A DNA stretch of 64,000 bases from Stenotrophomonas maltophilia (GCF_004920835.1 NZ_QFHO01000006.1:62001-126000); one strand, 5' to 3'; positions 1-7,669 are shown, numbered from the stretch's first letter. Notes: generated by a model from the letters alone, not told the origin. Numbers and translations: made by a program.

Positions 1-112
1 TGAAGCACCACCCGAATACCTCGCCGTAGAAGCGTTTGCTGCGGGCGATGTCGGCGACGTTGAATTCGATGTTGTCGATGCGGCGTTCGGCACCGGGGGT
101 GGCGTGGCTCAT
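1..112 (-). CDS. VOC (glyoxalase/bleomycin-resistance) family protein, N-terminal part
   Basis: The first 37 residues are visible and the gene runs off the left edge. The translated start (MSHATPGAERRIDNIEFN) leads into VADIARSKRFYGEVFGW, the opening beta strand and helix of a vicinal-oxygen-chelate domain, where the phrase for a protein that appears with a pair of residues then FY is typical. The family comprises metal-dependent isomerases, dioxygenases and antibiotic-binding proteins; the substrate cannot be told from this fragment. It lies directly downstream of an AraC-type regulator gene on the same strand, with a 68-base gap, so the two may be co-transcribed. Confidence 0.75.
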   Translation of the reverse strand, partial: MSHATPGAERRIDNIEFNVADIARSKRFYGEVFGWCF

Positions 113-180
113 GGTGGACTCCGTGGTTGGAGCCTGCAGCATCGATCAGCGTGGTCTGCCTGTCTTGAACGAAACGGCCA

Positions 181-975
181 TCATTGTCCCCACTCCCCGC
201 GAAGTTCGCGTGCGGTCATGCCAGCCAGTTCGCGGGCCTCGCGGCTGAGATGGGCCTGGTCGGCATAGCCGGCATCGACGGCCAGCATCGCCAACGAATG
301 CTGCGGCAACCCACGGCTGTGGCGCAGGAAGCGTTGCAGGCGCAGGATCCGCTCCAGCGTCTTGGCGCCGTAGCCGAACTGCGCCTGGCTGATACGGCGC
401 AGGCTGCGCGGGCTCAGGTTCAAGCCTGCCGCCAGCTCGTCCAACGTAGCTTGGCCACGGCCAAGCGCGTGGAACAACACATGCGCCCGTTGCGCCTGCA
501 CGTCGAGGGCCGCCGCGCCCATGTGCTGCTGCAGGCACTGCGCCATCCGCTGCAATCGTTGGGCCGGCGCGGTATCGCCAATGGATGCAGCGGCTGCTGT
601 GGCCCATCCGCCCTTCAGATCGGCCAACGGCACCGCCTGTCCAATGATGCCGGCCAATGGCAATCCCAACGCGGCCAACGCCTGGCCGGGACGAAAGCGC
701 GCACCCAGCACCTGCGCACCGGGTGCAAGCGCCGGATGCGCAGCCACACGATCCGGGCCGACCACGAACAACGCGCCGTCACGCCAGAGGATGTCCACGC
801 AGCCATCGGGCAGCACGGTGATATGGCCATCGGCATCCGCAGCGAGCTGGCTCTGCCATAGCTGGCCGAAATGGCCACGCAGCGGCGCTGGCGCCCGGTG
901 CTCCTGATAGGCCGTGTCGGTACCTGCGAGGGAGGAAGGGTCGCCCATGCCGCATTGTGGCGCCCAGAAGCCCAT
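181..975 (-). CDS. AraC-family transcriptional regulator with DUF6597-like N-terminal domain
   Basis: A 264-residue regulator. Residues 55-64 (LPDGCVDILW) and 91-97 (GARFRPG) are the signature of the sensor domain often called DUF6597. The C-terminal part (about 165-262) is an AraC DNA-binding domain with two helix-turn-helix units: LDELAAGLNLSPRSLRR (178-194) and the second ending in GYADQAHLSRE (236-246). The inducer is unknown. The gene precedes a VOC-family gene on the same strand, which is a likely target. The ATG at 975 abuts the T-run of the upstream terminator hairpin, so translation may really begin at the in-frame ATG at 948 (MGDPSSL). Neither start has a convincing ribosome site. 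Confidence 0.85.
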   Translation of the reverse strand: MGFWAPQCGMGDPSSLAGTDTAYQEHRAPAPLRGHFGQLWQSQLAADADGHITVLPDGCVDILWRDGALFVVGPDRVAAHPALAPGAQVLGARFRPGQALAALGLPLAGIIGQAVPLADLKGGWATAAAASIGDTAPAQRLQRMAQCLQQHMGAAALDVQAQRAHVLFHALGRGQATLDELAAGLNLSPRSLRRISQAQFGYGAKTLERILRLQRFLRHSRGLPQHSLAMLAVDAGYADQAHLSREARELAGMTARELRGEWGQ

Positions 976-1006
976 AAAAGTGAAGCCCGGCGCGAGGCCG
1001 GGCTTC
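976..1006 (-). terminator. Rho-independent terminator of the ax21-like gene
   Basis: A perfect 10-bp inverted repeat (982-991 with 997-1006, 5-nt loop) is followed on the minus strand by CTTTT. It lies 65 bases beyond the stop codon of the Ax21-family gene and would end that transcript before the AraC-type gene. Confidence 0.85.
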
Positions 1007-1071
1007 GGTTGGCGTGTGGGAGAGAGAGAGAGTCACACGCCAGCACAACACGCACTAACGACAGGCGTTTG

Positions 1072-1647
1072 TTACCAGGTGAAGCGCGGGCCCACGAACC
1101 ACTCGCGGTCGCCGGCCTTGGCCAGCTTCACTTCGCCACTCAGGCCCCAGTTCTGGTTGAACTTGGCGGTGGCGCCGACGCGGCCGTAGAACTCGCCGTC
1201 CGGGTTGATGCCGTGCTTCTTGGTGAAATCTTCGTAGCCGGCCATCACGTAGCCTTCCACGTACGGGTTGAACGCAGTGCGCACGCCCACTTCGGTGGAG
1301 TAGCCGTTGAAGTCCAGGCCGCGCTTCTCGTCGTACTTCTGGTAGGCAACACGGGCCACCAGGTCGGTGTTCGGTGCGATGCCGTAGTTGTAACCGACAC
1401 CCAGGCGCCACTGGTCGACGTCATTCTTGAACTTGTCGGTCTCCTGGGCGCTGTAGTCGCCGAAGACGTGGAAGTTCGGGTGCACCGCAACGGAACCCTT
1501 CACCTTCCAGCCATCGGCGTCGCCGCCCTTGGCATCGGTGTTCACGTAGCCGCCTTCAACGTAGTTGTACGACAGGCCATCGGTCGCCGATGCAGCGAAC
1601 GGCAGAGCAGCCAGAAGACCCAGGGCAAGCAGCGAATTCTTGTTCAT
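1072..1647 (-). CDS. Ax21-family outer membrane beta-barrel protein
   Basis: A 191-residue secreted protein. It begins with a clear signal peptide (MNKNSLLALGLLAALPFAASA, cleavage about residue 21). The mature part has alternating aromatic and polar residues and ends in an aromatic residue (GPRFTW), as expected for a small outer-membrane barrel. The opening SYNYVEGGY and overall pattern match Ax21 of Xanthomonas and its Stenotrophomonas relatives. The original reports that Ax21 is a quorum-sensing or immune elicitor peptide were retracted, so only a porin-like envelope role is safe. The start is fixed by AAGGTGTG eight bases upstream of the ATG. A stable hairpin lies in the leader and a terminator follows the gene, so it is monocistronic. 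Confidence 0.9.
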   Translation of the reverse strand: MNKNSLLALGLLAALPFAASATDGLSYNYVEGGYVNTDAKGGDADGWKVKGSVAVHPNFHVFGDYSAQETDKFKNDVDQWRLGVGYNYGIAPNTDLVARVAYQKYDEKRGLDFNGYSTEVGVRTAFNPYVEGYVMAGYEDFTKKHGINPDGEFYGRVGATAKFNQNWGLSGEVKLAKAGDREWFVGPRFTW

Positions 1648-1676
1648 CGGGACACACCTTTAATTATTTTGGTTTC

Positions 1677-1719
1677 GTCGACCGCCTCCCGGGAGGGGGA
1701 GAGAGAAGAGGCGGTCGAC
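1677..1719 (-). promoter_or_regulatory. Stem-loop in the 5' leader of the ax21-like gene
   Basis: A perfect 12-bp inverted repeat (1677-1688 with 1708-1719) encloses a 19-nt loop that is almost pure pyrimidine on the minus strand. It sits 29-72 bases upstream of the ATG, separated by an A/T-rich unpaired stretch carrying the ribosome site. The arrangement resembles the 5' stabilising hairpins of abundant outer-membrane protein mRNAs; that function is inferred. Confidence 0.5.
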
Positions 1720-1808
1720 AGGTGTGAATTATCCGTTAGAGGGTCTAATCGACCCTGAATATTGAACTGACTGGTGTATAAATATGGTTCCCGTTCAGGG
1801 AACTCCGC

Positions 1809-2755
1809 ATGGCATTGCCGGCGGCTTCTTACGCGCACCACGCTCGATGCTTGATGCGGGCGCTGATCCTGATCGCCTCGCCGGTCGCGCTGCTGCAGGC
1901 ACAGGCGGCTGAGCGCGTCGTTCCTGCCGGGCGCATCGTCGTACAGACAGACGATGTCACGTGCTTCTTCAAGGTGCTGGACGCCAACCACGGGCGCCCA
2001 AGCGCCGATGATCTGCAGCACGGCTGCCTGGATGCGGGTACGGATGCCCTGCGCAGCTTCACCGACAGCCGTATCGGCTCGATGGAGCGGCTGGCCAGGG
2101 CCATCCAGGACAAGCCGTCACTGTTTGCGAAAGCGAGAACCACAGCATTGCCATCGATCCGCACGCGCGTCGCCGCTGCCGTCGATCAGCTGGGCGCCCT
2201 GTTGCCGTCTGCGCGCTTTCCCTCGGTCACCGTACTGGTGGGCCGCGGCAACAGTGGTTGCGTTACCACCGAAGCAGGTGTGGTCATCGGACTGGAAGCG
2301 CTGTGCAACGCCGACTGGATGCAGGCCGATGTAAGTGACCGCTTCGTGCATCTGATCGCCCATGAGTATGTGCACGTGCAACAGCCCGGTGCACGCGTGG
2401 AAGTCGAGCAGCCCACCCTGCTCTATCAGACGCTGGTGGAAGGCGGCGCCGAATACGTGGGAGAACGGATCTCCGGGCAACCGTCCAACGCGCATCTGCA
2501 GCGTTGGACGCAGGGTCGCGAGTGAGCGCTGGAGCGCGCGTTCCTGCAGGACAGCATGGGTACCGATCTTTCGAAGTGGCTGTACAACGGCCCCGGCGAC
2601 GACACGCGCCGCGGAGACCTCGGCTACTGGAAATGTCCAGCCTGGAAACGCTGCAGCGCTGCTGGAAGCAAGTGGATGGCAACCTGCGTGCGGAGCAGGC
2701 GGAAGCACGCAGGCGCAGATGCCGTGATGCCGGCTTCATGCTGGTGAATGGGTGA
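1809..2755 (+). pseudogene. Degraded secreted zinc metalloprotease (DUF2268-like)
   Basis: The reading frame opens at 1809 (GGGAAC upstream) or at the in-frame ATG at 1854, which gives a cleaner signal peptide. It contains HEYVH near residue 185, a zinc-binding HExxH helix, and EGGAE near residue 211, a possible third ligand. An in-frame TGA at 2523-2525 interrupts it. The same frame then continues with MGTDLSKWLYNG and GDLGYW, which match the usual C-terminal part of such proteases, and homology is lost after GDLGYW, suggesting a second lesion. The last 80 or so bases encode nothing I recognise. It is either a truncated product of 238 residues or, more likely, a pseudogene. Confidence 0.65.
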
Positions 2756-2939
2756 TATTGAACAGGCACAAGGCGATCCGCCGGTGCAGATCAGCTCGCT
2801 TGATCCCGCTTGTTAAGGTTTGTTGATTTACCGACCTTCACAGCCCATCCACGTCTTCCAACTGCAGCTGAAAGCGCTTGGTAGCGCCGGGAACAAACGC
2901 CGCTATATTCCAGCTTCCCCAGACGAAGGAGGGAGTGGA

Positions 2940-3212
2940 ATGAAACTGACCTCGCAACACATGAAGATGGCCCGTGCACTCAGCGTGGCGCTCATCGCCA
3001 CCGTGAGCCTTGGCGCTTGCGCCTCTTACAAGAACGAGTTTGCAACGATCAACTCGCGTCTCGACCAGCTCGATGTAAAGGTGCAGGGCGCCGCCCAGAG
3101 TGCCGAGTCCGCCAACCAGTCGGCGCAGCAGGCCAACCAGCGTCTGGACCAGATCGAAGGCCGCGTGCAGCAGCTTGAAAGGGCACCTGCCGGCCGCAAG
3201 CCGCGCGGCTGA
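2940..3212 (+). CDS. OprI/Lpp-like alanine-zipper outer-membrane lipoprotein
   Basis: A 90-residue lipoprotein. The signal peptide ends in LGAC, so a lipidated cysteine is expected at about residue 27. The mature part is a short coiled coil with repeated heptads rich in Ala, Gln, Ser and Asn (QGAAQSAESANQSAQQANQR), typical of OprI of Pseudomonas and Lpp of enterics, which tether or space the outer membrane. It lacks the C-terminal lysine used by Lpp to crosslink peptidoglycan (it ends RKPRG). The start at 2940 has a strong ribosome site (GAAGGAGGG). A possible -10 box (TATATT) is at 2904-2909. An L,D-transpeptidase gene follows on the same strand. Confidence 0.85.
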   Translation: MKLTSQHMKMARALSVALIATVSLGACASYKNEFATINSRLDQLDVKVQGAAQSAESANQSAQQANQRLDQIEGRVQQLERAPAGRKPRG

Positions 3213-3258
3213 TCGCTCCCTCACCGTTTGAATTGATCCACCTCTGTATCGGGAACCA

Positions 3259-4059
3259 GTGGCCTTCGCCGGCCACTGGCGTCCTTCCACCCGCGGTCTC
3301 AATGCAAGGAGCCGTCCCATTCGTACCTCCTCCTCCCCTGCACGTCGTGCCCTCCCTGTGTTGATGTTGGCACTGGCCGTAGCGTGCAGCGGCGCAGCCA
3401 GCGCCAAGGGCAAGGACAAGGAAGCGCCTGAACAGCGGAGTGCCGCCGTTGATGAACTTCCCGCTGACCAGAGCGTCTCCGAGACGGTGATCGAACTGGC
3501 CGGCTGGGTGGTCGCCAGCAAGGACAACCAGGGTTATCCGTTCGCGATCATGGACAAGGCGGCTGCGCAGGTACTGGTCTTCGGCGGCGACGGCAAGCTG
3601 CGCGGCGCGGCACCGGCGCTGTTCGGTTCGGCCATCGGCGATCACTCTGCACCCGGCGTTGCCAAGCTCGCGCTGAGTGCGATTCCAGGCCATGACCGCA
3701 CCACCCCAGCGGGCCGTTTCATTGGTGGCTACGGCCCCTCCGACGATGCCGGACGCGTGCTGTGGGTGGACTACGATTCCGCCGTCTCGATGCATCCGCT
3801 TCCGCCAGGCACCCCGAAAGAGAAGCGCGCCGAACGGCTGGCATCACCTTCGCCGGACGACAACCGCGTTACGCACGGCTGCATCAACGTCACGCCCGCG
3901 TTCTACGAGCAGATTGTGCAATCCACGTTCGAGAAGGGCGGCGTGTTCTACATCCTGCCGGACAAGGATTCGATCGCGAAGACATTCCCGGAGTTCGCGC
4001 AGAGCCGTGGGGATGCCAAGGACGAAGACGAGAAGGGCGCGCGGCGCGCAAGCAAGTAA
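3259..4059 (+). CDS. Exported L,D-transpeptidase (YkuD family)
   Basis: A periplasmic enzyme that makes or remodels 3-3 peptidoglycan crosslinks or attaches lipoproteins. The catalytic motif THGCINV places the nucleophile at about residue 208, with His206 two residues before it, and an upstream His179 (SMHPLPPG) is also conserved-looking. A signal peptide with cleavage at ASA lies before residue 50. The C-terminus is charged and low complexity. Start choice is unusual: the GTG at 3259 has no ribosome site, while AAGGAG at 3306-3311 stands seven bases before an in-frame ATT at 3319 that would give an ideal signal peptide (MRTSSSPARRALPVLML). The OprI-like lipoprotein gene just upstream is a plausible functional neighbour. 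Confidence 0.85.
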   Translation: MAFAGHWRPSTRGLNARSRPIRTSSSPARRALPVLMLALAVACSGAASAKGKDKEAPEQRSAAVDELPADQSVSETVIELAGWVVASKDNQGYPFAIMDKAAAQVLVFGGDGKLRGAAPALFGSAIGDHSAPGVAKLALSAIPGHDRTTPAGRFIGGYGPSDDAGRVLWVDYDSAVSMHPLPPGTPKEKRAERLASPSPDDNRVTHGCINVTPAFYEQIVQSTFEKGGVFYILPDKDSIAKTFPEFAQSRGDAKDEDEKGARRASK

Positions 4060-4083
4060 TGCGCCCATCGGCGGATCAGGAAT

Positions 4084-4812
4084 TCAGGAAGCCGCAGCGC
4101 CCGCGGCCCGCGCCAATGCAGCGGCATGCGCATCGCCCTTGCGTTCGCTGTAGCGGTCCACCAGGTAGTCCGACCGCCCTCGCGTCAGCAGCGTGAACTT
4201 CACCAGTTCCTCCATCACATCCACCACGCGGTCGTAGTACGGCGAGGGCTTCATTCGTCCATCGTCATCGAACTCCTGCCAGGCCTTGGCCACCGATGAC
4301 TGGTTGGGGATGGTCAGCATGCGCATCCAACGACCAAGTACGCGCAGCGTGTTGACCGTGTTGAACGACTGCGAACCGCCGCTCACCTGCATCACCGCCA
4401 GCGTCCTGCCCTGTGTGGGGCGCACGCTGCCGTCTTCCAGTGGCAACCAGTCGATCTGGTTCTTGAGCACACCGGTGATCGTCCCGTGCCGCTCGGGGCT
4501 GACCCAGACCTGGCCTTCCGACCACTGCGACCACGCACGCAACCGCTGCACTTCGGGGTGGCTCTTGTCCACGCTGTCCAGCATGGGCAGCGCATGCGGA
4601 TCGAACACGCGGGTCTCGCACCCCAGGTAATGCAGCAGCCGCTCGGCTTCCAGCGCCAGCTTGCGACTGAACGACTGCGGCCGAAGCGAGCCGTAGAGCA
4701 GGAGGATGCGTGGTGGCCCCAGATCGGCGGCGGCGAGCTGGTGGTGATCGGGCTGGGGCAGCGAGGCTTCTACCAGGTTCGGCAGGTGGGCACTTGTGAT
4801 TGGCTTATTCAT
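4084..4812 (-). CDS. arsH: Arsenical resistance protein ArsH, NADPH-dependent FMN reductase
   Basis: A 242-residue flavoprotein. [20 protein letters not shown] (about 34-53) is the phosphate-binding loop of the flavodoxin-like fold in ArsH, and [15 protein letters not shown] is the second FMN-binding region. ArsH oxidises trivalent methyl and aromatic arsenicals to less toxic pentavalent forms. It is transcribed divergently from arsR-arsC-acr3, only 17 bases separating the two start codons, so one operator probably controls both directions. Confidence 0.95.
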   Translation of the reverse strand: MNKPITSAHLPNLVEASLPQPDHHQLAAADLGPPRILLLYGSLRPQSFSRKLALEAERLLHYLGCETRVFDPHALPMLDSVDKSHPEVQRLRAWSQWSEGQVWVSPERHGTITGVLKNQIDWLPLEDGSVRPTQGRTLAVMQVSGGSQSFNTVNTLRVLGRWMRMLTIPNQSSVAKAWQEFDDDGRMKPSPYYDRVVDVMEELVKFTLLTRGRSDYLVDRYSERKGDAHAAALARAAGAAAS

Positions 4813-4844
4813 TCGACTATTCTAGAAATATGGAAACGTCGAAT
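4811..4844. promoter_or_regulatory. Putative ArsR operator between arsH and arsR
   Basis: The tiny arsH-arsR gap contains the 8-bp palindrome TTCTAGAA (4820-4827) and a wider 7-bp inverted repeat, ATTCGAC (4811-4817) with GTCGAAT (4838-4844). The site covers both start codons. ArsR repressors bind such dyads and release DNA on binding As(III). No separate -35 is evident, so transcripts may be leaderless or start inside the opposite gene. Confidence 0.55.
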
Positions 4845-5159
4845 GCAATCACTGCCCTGACTGCCTTGGGTCATGCCACCCGCCTGGCTGCCTTCCGCCT
4901 GCTGGTGGAGGCCGGCCCGGCAGGACGCATGGCTGGCGACATCGCCACGGCCCTGCTGGTGCCACCGGCTACGCTCAGTTTCCACCTGAAGGAGCTGGTG
5001 CAGGCCGGCCTGGTAGAGAGCGAAAGCCAGGGCCGCCATGTGTGCTATCGGGCCAACTTCGATGCCATGAACGGCTTGATCGAGTACCTGACGCACAACT
5101 GCTGCGCGGGCTCACCCAGCGATGAGTGCTCGTCCGCAGCACCCGCCTGCAAGTGCTGA
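4830..5159 (+). CDS. arsR: Arsenic-responsive repressor ArsR (ArsR/SmtB family)
   Basis: A 109-residue winged-helix repressor starting METSNAITAL. The recognition helix is in PPATLSFHLKELVQAGL (45-61). It lacks the classical CVCDL metal motif in helix 3 but carries vicinal cysteines C91-C92 and C100 near the C-terminus, plus C107 and C109. This resembles the ArsR of Acidithiobacillus ferrooxidans, in which C-terminal cysteines bind As(III). An upstream in-frame TTG at 4800 would add ten residues but overlaps arsH and has no support. It heads the arsR-arsC-acr3 operon. Confidence 0.9.
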   Translation: METSNAITALTALGHATRLAAFRLLVEAGPAGRMAGDIATALLVPPATLSFHLKELVQAGLVESESQGRHVCYRANFDAMNGLIEYLTHNCCAGSPSDECSSAAPACKC

Positions 5160-5196
5160 TACCGCACACGACCTGCCCCATCGAGGCGATTGCCCC

Positions 5197-5700
5197 ATGA
5201 CCCGTTCTGTCCTGTTCCTCTGTACCGGCAACAGCGCCCGCAGCGTGCTTGCCGAAGCCACCCTGCGCGCCTGGGGCGGCGACCGCTTCACCGCCTTCAG
5301 CGCCGGCAGCCAGCCCACCGGTCAGGTCAATCCATTCGCGCTGGCCCAGTTGCAGGCCGAAGGAATGCCCATTGAAGGGCTGCGCAGCAAATCGTGGGAT
5401 GAGTTCGTGGATGCGGCTCCGATGGATCTGGTGATTACCGTGTGTGACTCCGCTGCTGCCGAAGCCTGCCCTGTGGTGTTCGGGGACTTCATCCGCAGCC
5501 ATTGGGGCCTGCCCGATCCGGCCGCCGTAGCAGGCAGCGATGCCGACAAGACCGCAGCCTTCGCGCTGGCTCATGCCATCGTGAAAACCCGCCTGCGTGC
5601 GCTGCTCGCACTGCCCGAATCGGTGTGGTCCGAACGCGAAGCGCTGCAGCACGCGCTGGACCGGATCGGCCAGCTGCTGCCGATCGACGGCACGCAGTGA
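5197..5700 (+). CDS. arsC: Arsenate reductase, low-molecular-weight phosphotyrosine phosphatase type
   Basis: A 168-residue protein whose N-terminus VLFLCTGNSARS (5-16) carries the CX5R phosphate-binding loop (C9 to R15) shared by low-molecular-weight protein tyrosine phosphatases and thioredoxin- or glutaredoxin-coupled ArsC. WGLPDP near residue 110 holds the general-acid Asp loop. It reduces As(V) to As(III) for export by the next gene. The frame is open upstream to 5122, but the MTRSVLFLC start matches the family. It lies 37 bases after arsR and 13 bases before the ACR3 gene. Confidence 0.93.
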   Translation: MTRSVLFLCTGNSARSVLAEATLRAWGGDRFTAFSAGSQPTGQVNPFALAQLQAEGMPIEGLRSKSWDEFVDAAPMDLVITVCDSAAAEACPVVFGDFIRSHWGLPDPAAVAGSDADKTAAFALAHAIVKTRLRALLALPESVWSEREALQHALDRIGQLLPIDGTQ

Positions 5701-5713
5701 CGGTGCCACTGCC

Positions 5714-6745
5714 ATGAGCCTGTTCGAGCGACACCTGACCCTGTGGGTTGTGCTGTGCATTGCGATGGGCACGCTGCTGGGCCACGTCCTGCCCGATGCC
5801 TTCGCGGTGCTGGCCGCCGCCGAAGTGGCCAAGGTCAACCTGCCGGTTGCAGTGCTGATCTGGCTGATGATCATCCCGATGCTGCTGAAGGTCGACTTCG
5901 GCGCGATGCGTCAGTTGCAGCAGCACTGGAAGGGCATCGGGGTGACGCTGTTCATCAACTGGGCGGTCAAGCCGTTCTCGATGGCGCTGCTGGGCTGGCT
6001 GTTCCTACGCCATGCCTTCGCCGACTGGTTGCCGCCAGGGCAGATCGACAGCTACGTCGCCGGGTTGATCCTGCTGGCAGCCGCGCCCTGCACCGCCATG
6101 GTGTTCGTGTGGAGCAACCTGTGCCGCGGCGATGCCAACTTCACGCTGAGCCAAGTGGCCCTGAACGACGCGATCATGGTGGTCGCGTATGCGCCGGTAG
6201 TTGCGCTGCTGCTCGGCCTGTCGGCGATCAGCGTGCCGTGGGACACCTTGCTGTTGTCGGTGAGCCTCTACATTGTGGCGCCCGTGCTGGTGGCCGCGCT
6301 GCTGCGGCGCTGGATCCTGTTGCTCAGCGGCGAGGCGGGCCTGCAACGTGCGCTTCGAAGGCTGGGGCCGCTTTCCCTGTCCGCCCTGCTGCTCACGCTG
6401 GTGCTGCTGTTCGGGTTCCAGGGCCAGCAGATCGTGAAGCAACCGCTGGTGATTGCACTGATTGCAGTGCCGATCCTGATCCAGGTCTACTTCACTTCAG
6501 GCCTGGCCTATCTGCTCAACCGTCGGCTGGGCGTGGCGCATTGCGTGGCCGGTCCTTCGGCGTTGATTGGTGCCAGCAACTTCTTCGAACTGGCGGTGGC
6601 GACAGCGGTGGGGCTGTTCGGCGTGCATTCGGGGGCGGCGCTGGCGACGGTGGTGGGCGTGCTGATCGAGGTGCCGGTCATGCTTTCTGTTGTGCGGATC
6701 GTGAATCGTACTCAAGCCTGGTACGAGAGACGCGAAGAGCACTGA
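5714..6745 (+). CDS. arsB: Arsenite efflux transporter, ACR3 family
   Basis: A 343-residue inner-membrane protein with about ten hydrophobic segments. AAAPCTAMVFVWS contains the conserved cysteine of ACR3 carriers that is essential for As(III) export, and GPSALIGASNFFELAVA is the second family signature. It extrudes As(OH)3 using the proton motive force. The start MSLFERHLTLWV was chosen at 5714, since the upstream open frame overlaps arsC. It is the last gene of the arsR-arsC-acr3 operon. Some annotations call ACR3 proteins arsB, although they are unrelated to true ArsB. Confidence 0.93.
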   Translation: MSLFERHLTLWVVLCIAMGTLLGHVLPDAFAVLAAAEVAKVNLPVAVLIWLMIIPMLLKVDFGAMRQLQQHWKGIGVTLFINWAVKPFSMALLGWLFLRHAFADWLPPGQIDSYVAGLILLAAAPCTAMVFVWSNLCRGDANFTLSQVALNDAIMVVAYAPVVALLLGLSAISVPWDTLLLSVSLYIVAPVLVAALLRRWILLLSGEAGLQRALRRLGPLSLSALLLTLVLLFGFQGQQIVKQPLVIALIAVPILIQVYFTSGLAYLLNRRLGVAHCVAGPSALIGASNFFELAVATAVGLFGVHSGAALATVVGVLIEVPVMLSVVRIVNRTQAWYERREEH

Positions 6746-7010
6746 CATACCGGAGTGCGTCGAAGTCGATCTACGCTCTTCACTCCGCACTGTCGTCATC
6801 GGCTTGGTGGGGTACCCGTACGCCACGTCATCAACTTCGACCGATGTCGCATATTCCCCATGCCGCTACGGACGTTGCGCCGTCTGCGTCTGCGACGGCT
6901 TAACAGCATGCAAAAATGCCGAAAGCGTCTTTGATCCAGCGTTGAATACAACTCTTCTGATTGGCGTTGCGCAGCGACGGCGGTACAGATGGTGGGCCAC
7001 CGGAAAATGG
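6746..7010. other. Intergenic stretch without recognisable gene
   Basis: This stretch between the arsenic operon and the structured element has no open frame with family resemblance, and its base composition looks more A/T-rich than its neighbours. I see no transposase remnant, tRNA or clear terminator. It may be old junk at the edge of an inserted arsenic island. Confidence 0.4.
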
Positions 7011-7203
7011 GTGGCCGGGCCTCGAAAACCCGTTAGATCACGAACGTTGTTTGCGCTTGCCAGCCGGCGTCACCCCGCGTGGCGCCGGCTGGCATTCCGT
7101 CTGCCGACTATGGCGGGCGGAGCGTGGAGGCCTTGCGCCTGCCGGTCTTGTTCGTGATCTCCCGGCTTTCGAGCCACGTCTCCGCCCGCCACCCTTGTGT
7201 GGC
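7011..7203 (+). ncRNA. Large structured element with crossing stems upstream of a small unknown gene
   Basis: Five self-complementary segments are visible. Stem 1: GATCACGAAC 7036-7045 with 7150-7159 (10 of 10), extended outward by 7021-7027 with 7167-7173 and 7011-7015 with 7173-7177. Stem 2: a 12-bp perfect hairpin, 7058-7069 with 7083-7094. Stem 3: TGGCGGGCGGAG, starting at 7111, with CTCCGCCCGCCA ending at 7191 (12 of 12 plus a 5-bp extension across a bulge). Stem 4: 7128-7131 with 7137-7140. Stem 5: 7188-7192 with 7199-7203. Stem 3 crosses stem 1, so they form a pseudoknot or two alternative folds. The element ends about 30 bases before the ATG of the next gene. Strand and function are inferred; it could be a leader RNA, an independent small RNA or a DNA repeat. 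Confidence 0.5.
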
Positions 7204-7234
7204 GGCTACCGTCTGTCCTGCACGGAGCATTGCC

Positions 7235-7609
7235 ATGACCTCACCGGACTTCCCGCGCCTGCATCCGCATCACTCGCCCGCCAATGCCGGTGAGTCGCCA
7301 GATCACACCCCTGCGGCCGATCCGAACACCTTCATCGCCACCCTCAACCGCATCGGCAAGGGCGCGGCCGCCGACGGCCAGCCCTGGCCCGAACGTCATC
7401 AGATGCCCGGCCGCCGCATGGCGCTGGCCGACGCGGACTGCGCGTTGGCCGGGCTGCGCGTGGCACTGGAAATGATGCTGGCGGCCGAGCGCGTGCGCCA
7501 GAACGGTCCCGACCACGAGTACGTGGGCGACCGCGTGATGGAGGGCCTGATGATGGCCAGTCTGTCGCTGACCGCACAGGTCAGCGCACGCATGCGGCCG
7601 GAAGGGTGA
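7235..7609 (+). CDS. Small hypothetical protein
   Basis: A 124-residue protein I do not recognise. It has no signal peptide or membrane segment. The N-terminal 45 residues are rich in His, Pro and Asp and look disordered; residues 60-120 (RRMALADADCALAGLRVALE and onward) look like two amphipathic helices. The ATG at 7235 has GGAG nine bases upstream. The frame stays open upstream through the structured element to 7079, but that part is repeat-like. It is flanked by the arsenic operon and an Ivy-like gene and is preceded by a large structured leader, which suggests post-transcriptional control. Confidence 0.55.
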   Translation: MTSPDFPRLHPHHSPANAGESPDHTPAADPNTFIATLNRIGKGAAADGQPWPERHQMPGRRMALADADCALAGLRVALEMMLAAERVRQNGPDHEYVGDRVMEGLMMASLSLTAQVSARMRPEG

Positions 7610-7669
7610 TACGGGGAGCAACGCTCACTGCAGCGCCGGGCACGGCCAGGCGCCCCGGCGGGCGCCGTG

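Noticed and set aside
4800-4829. A TTG start that extends ArsR by ten residues.
   Set aside because: It overlaps arsH coding and has no ribosome site; ArsR proteins begin close to METSNAITAL.
6961-7293. A 110-codon frame across the structured element.
   Set aside because: It is one of three frames open through the same GC-rich palindromic stretch, and none has a ribosome site or family match. A structure is the simpler explanation.
7640-7669. GC-rich hairpin after the small unknown gene as a terminator.
   Set aside because: It lacks a T-run on either strand, so termination is unsupported.
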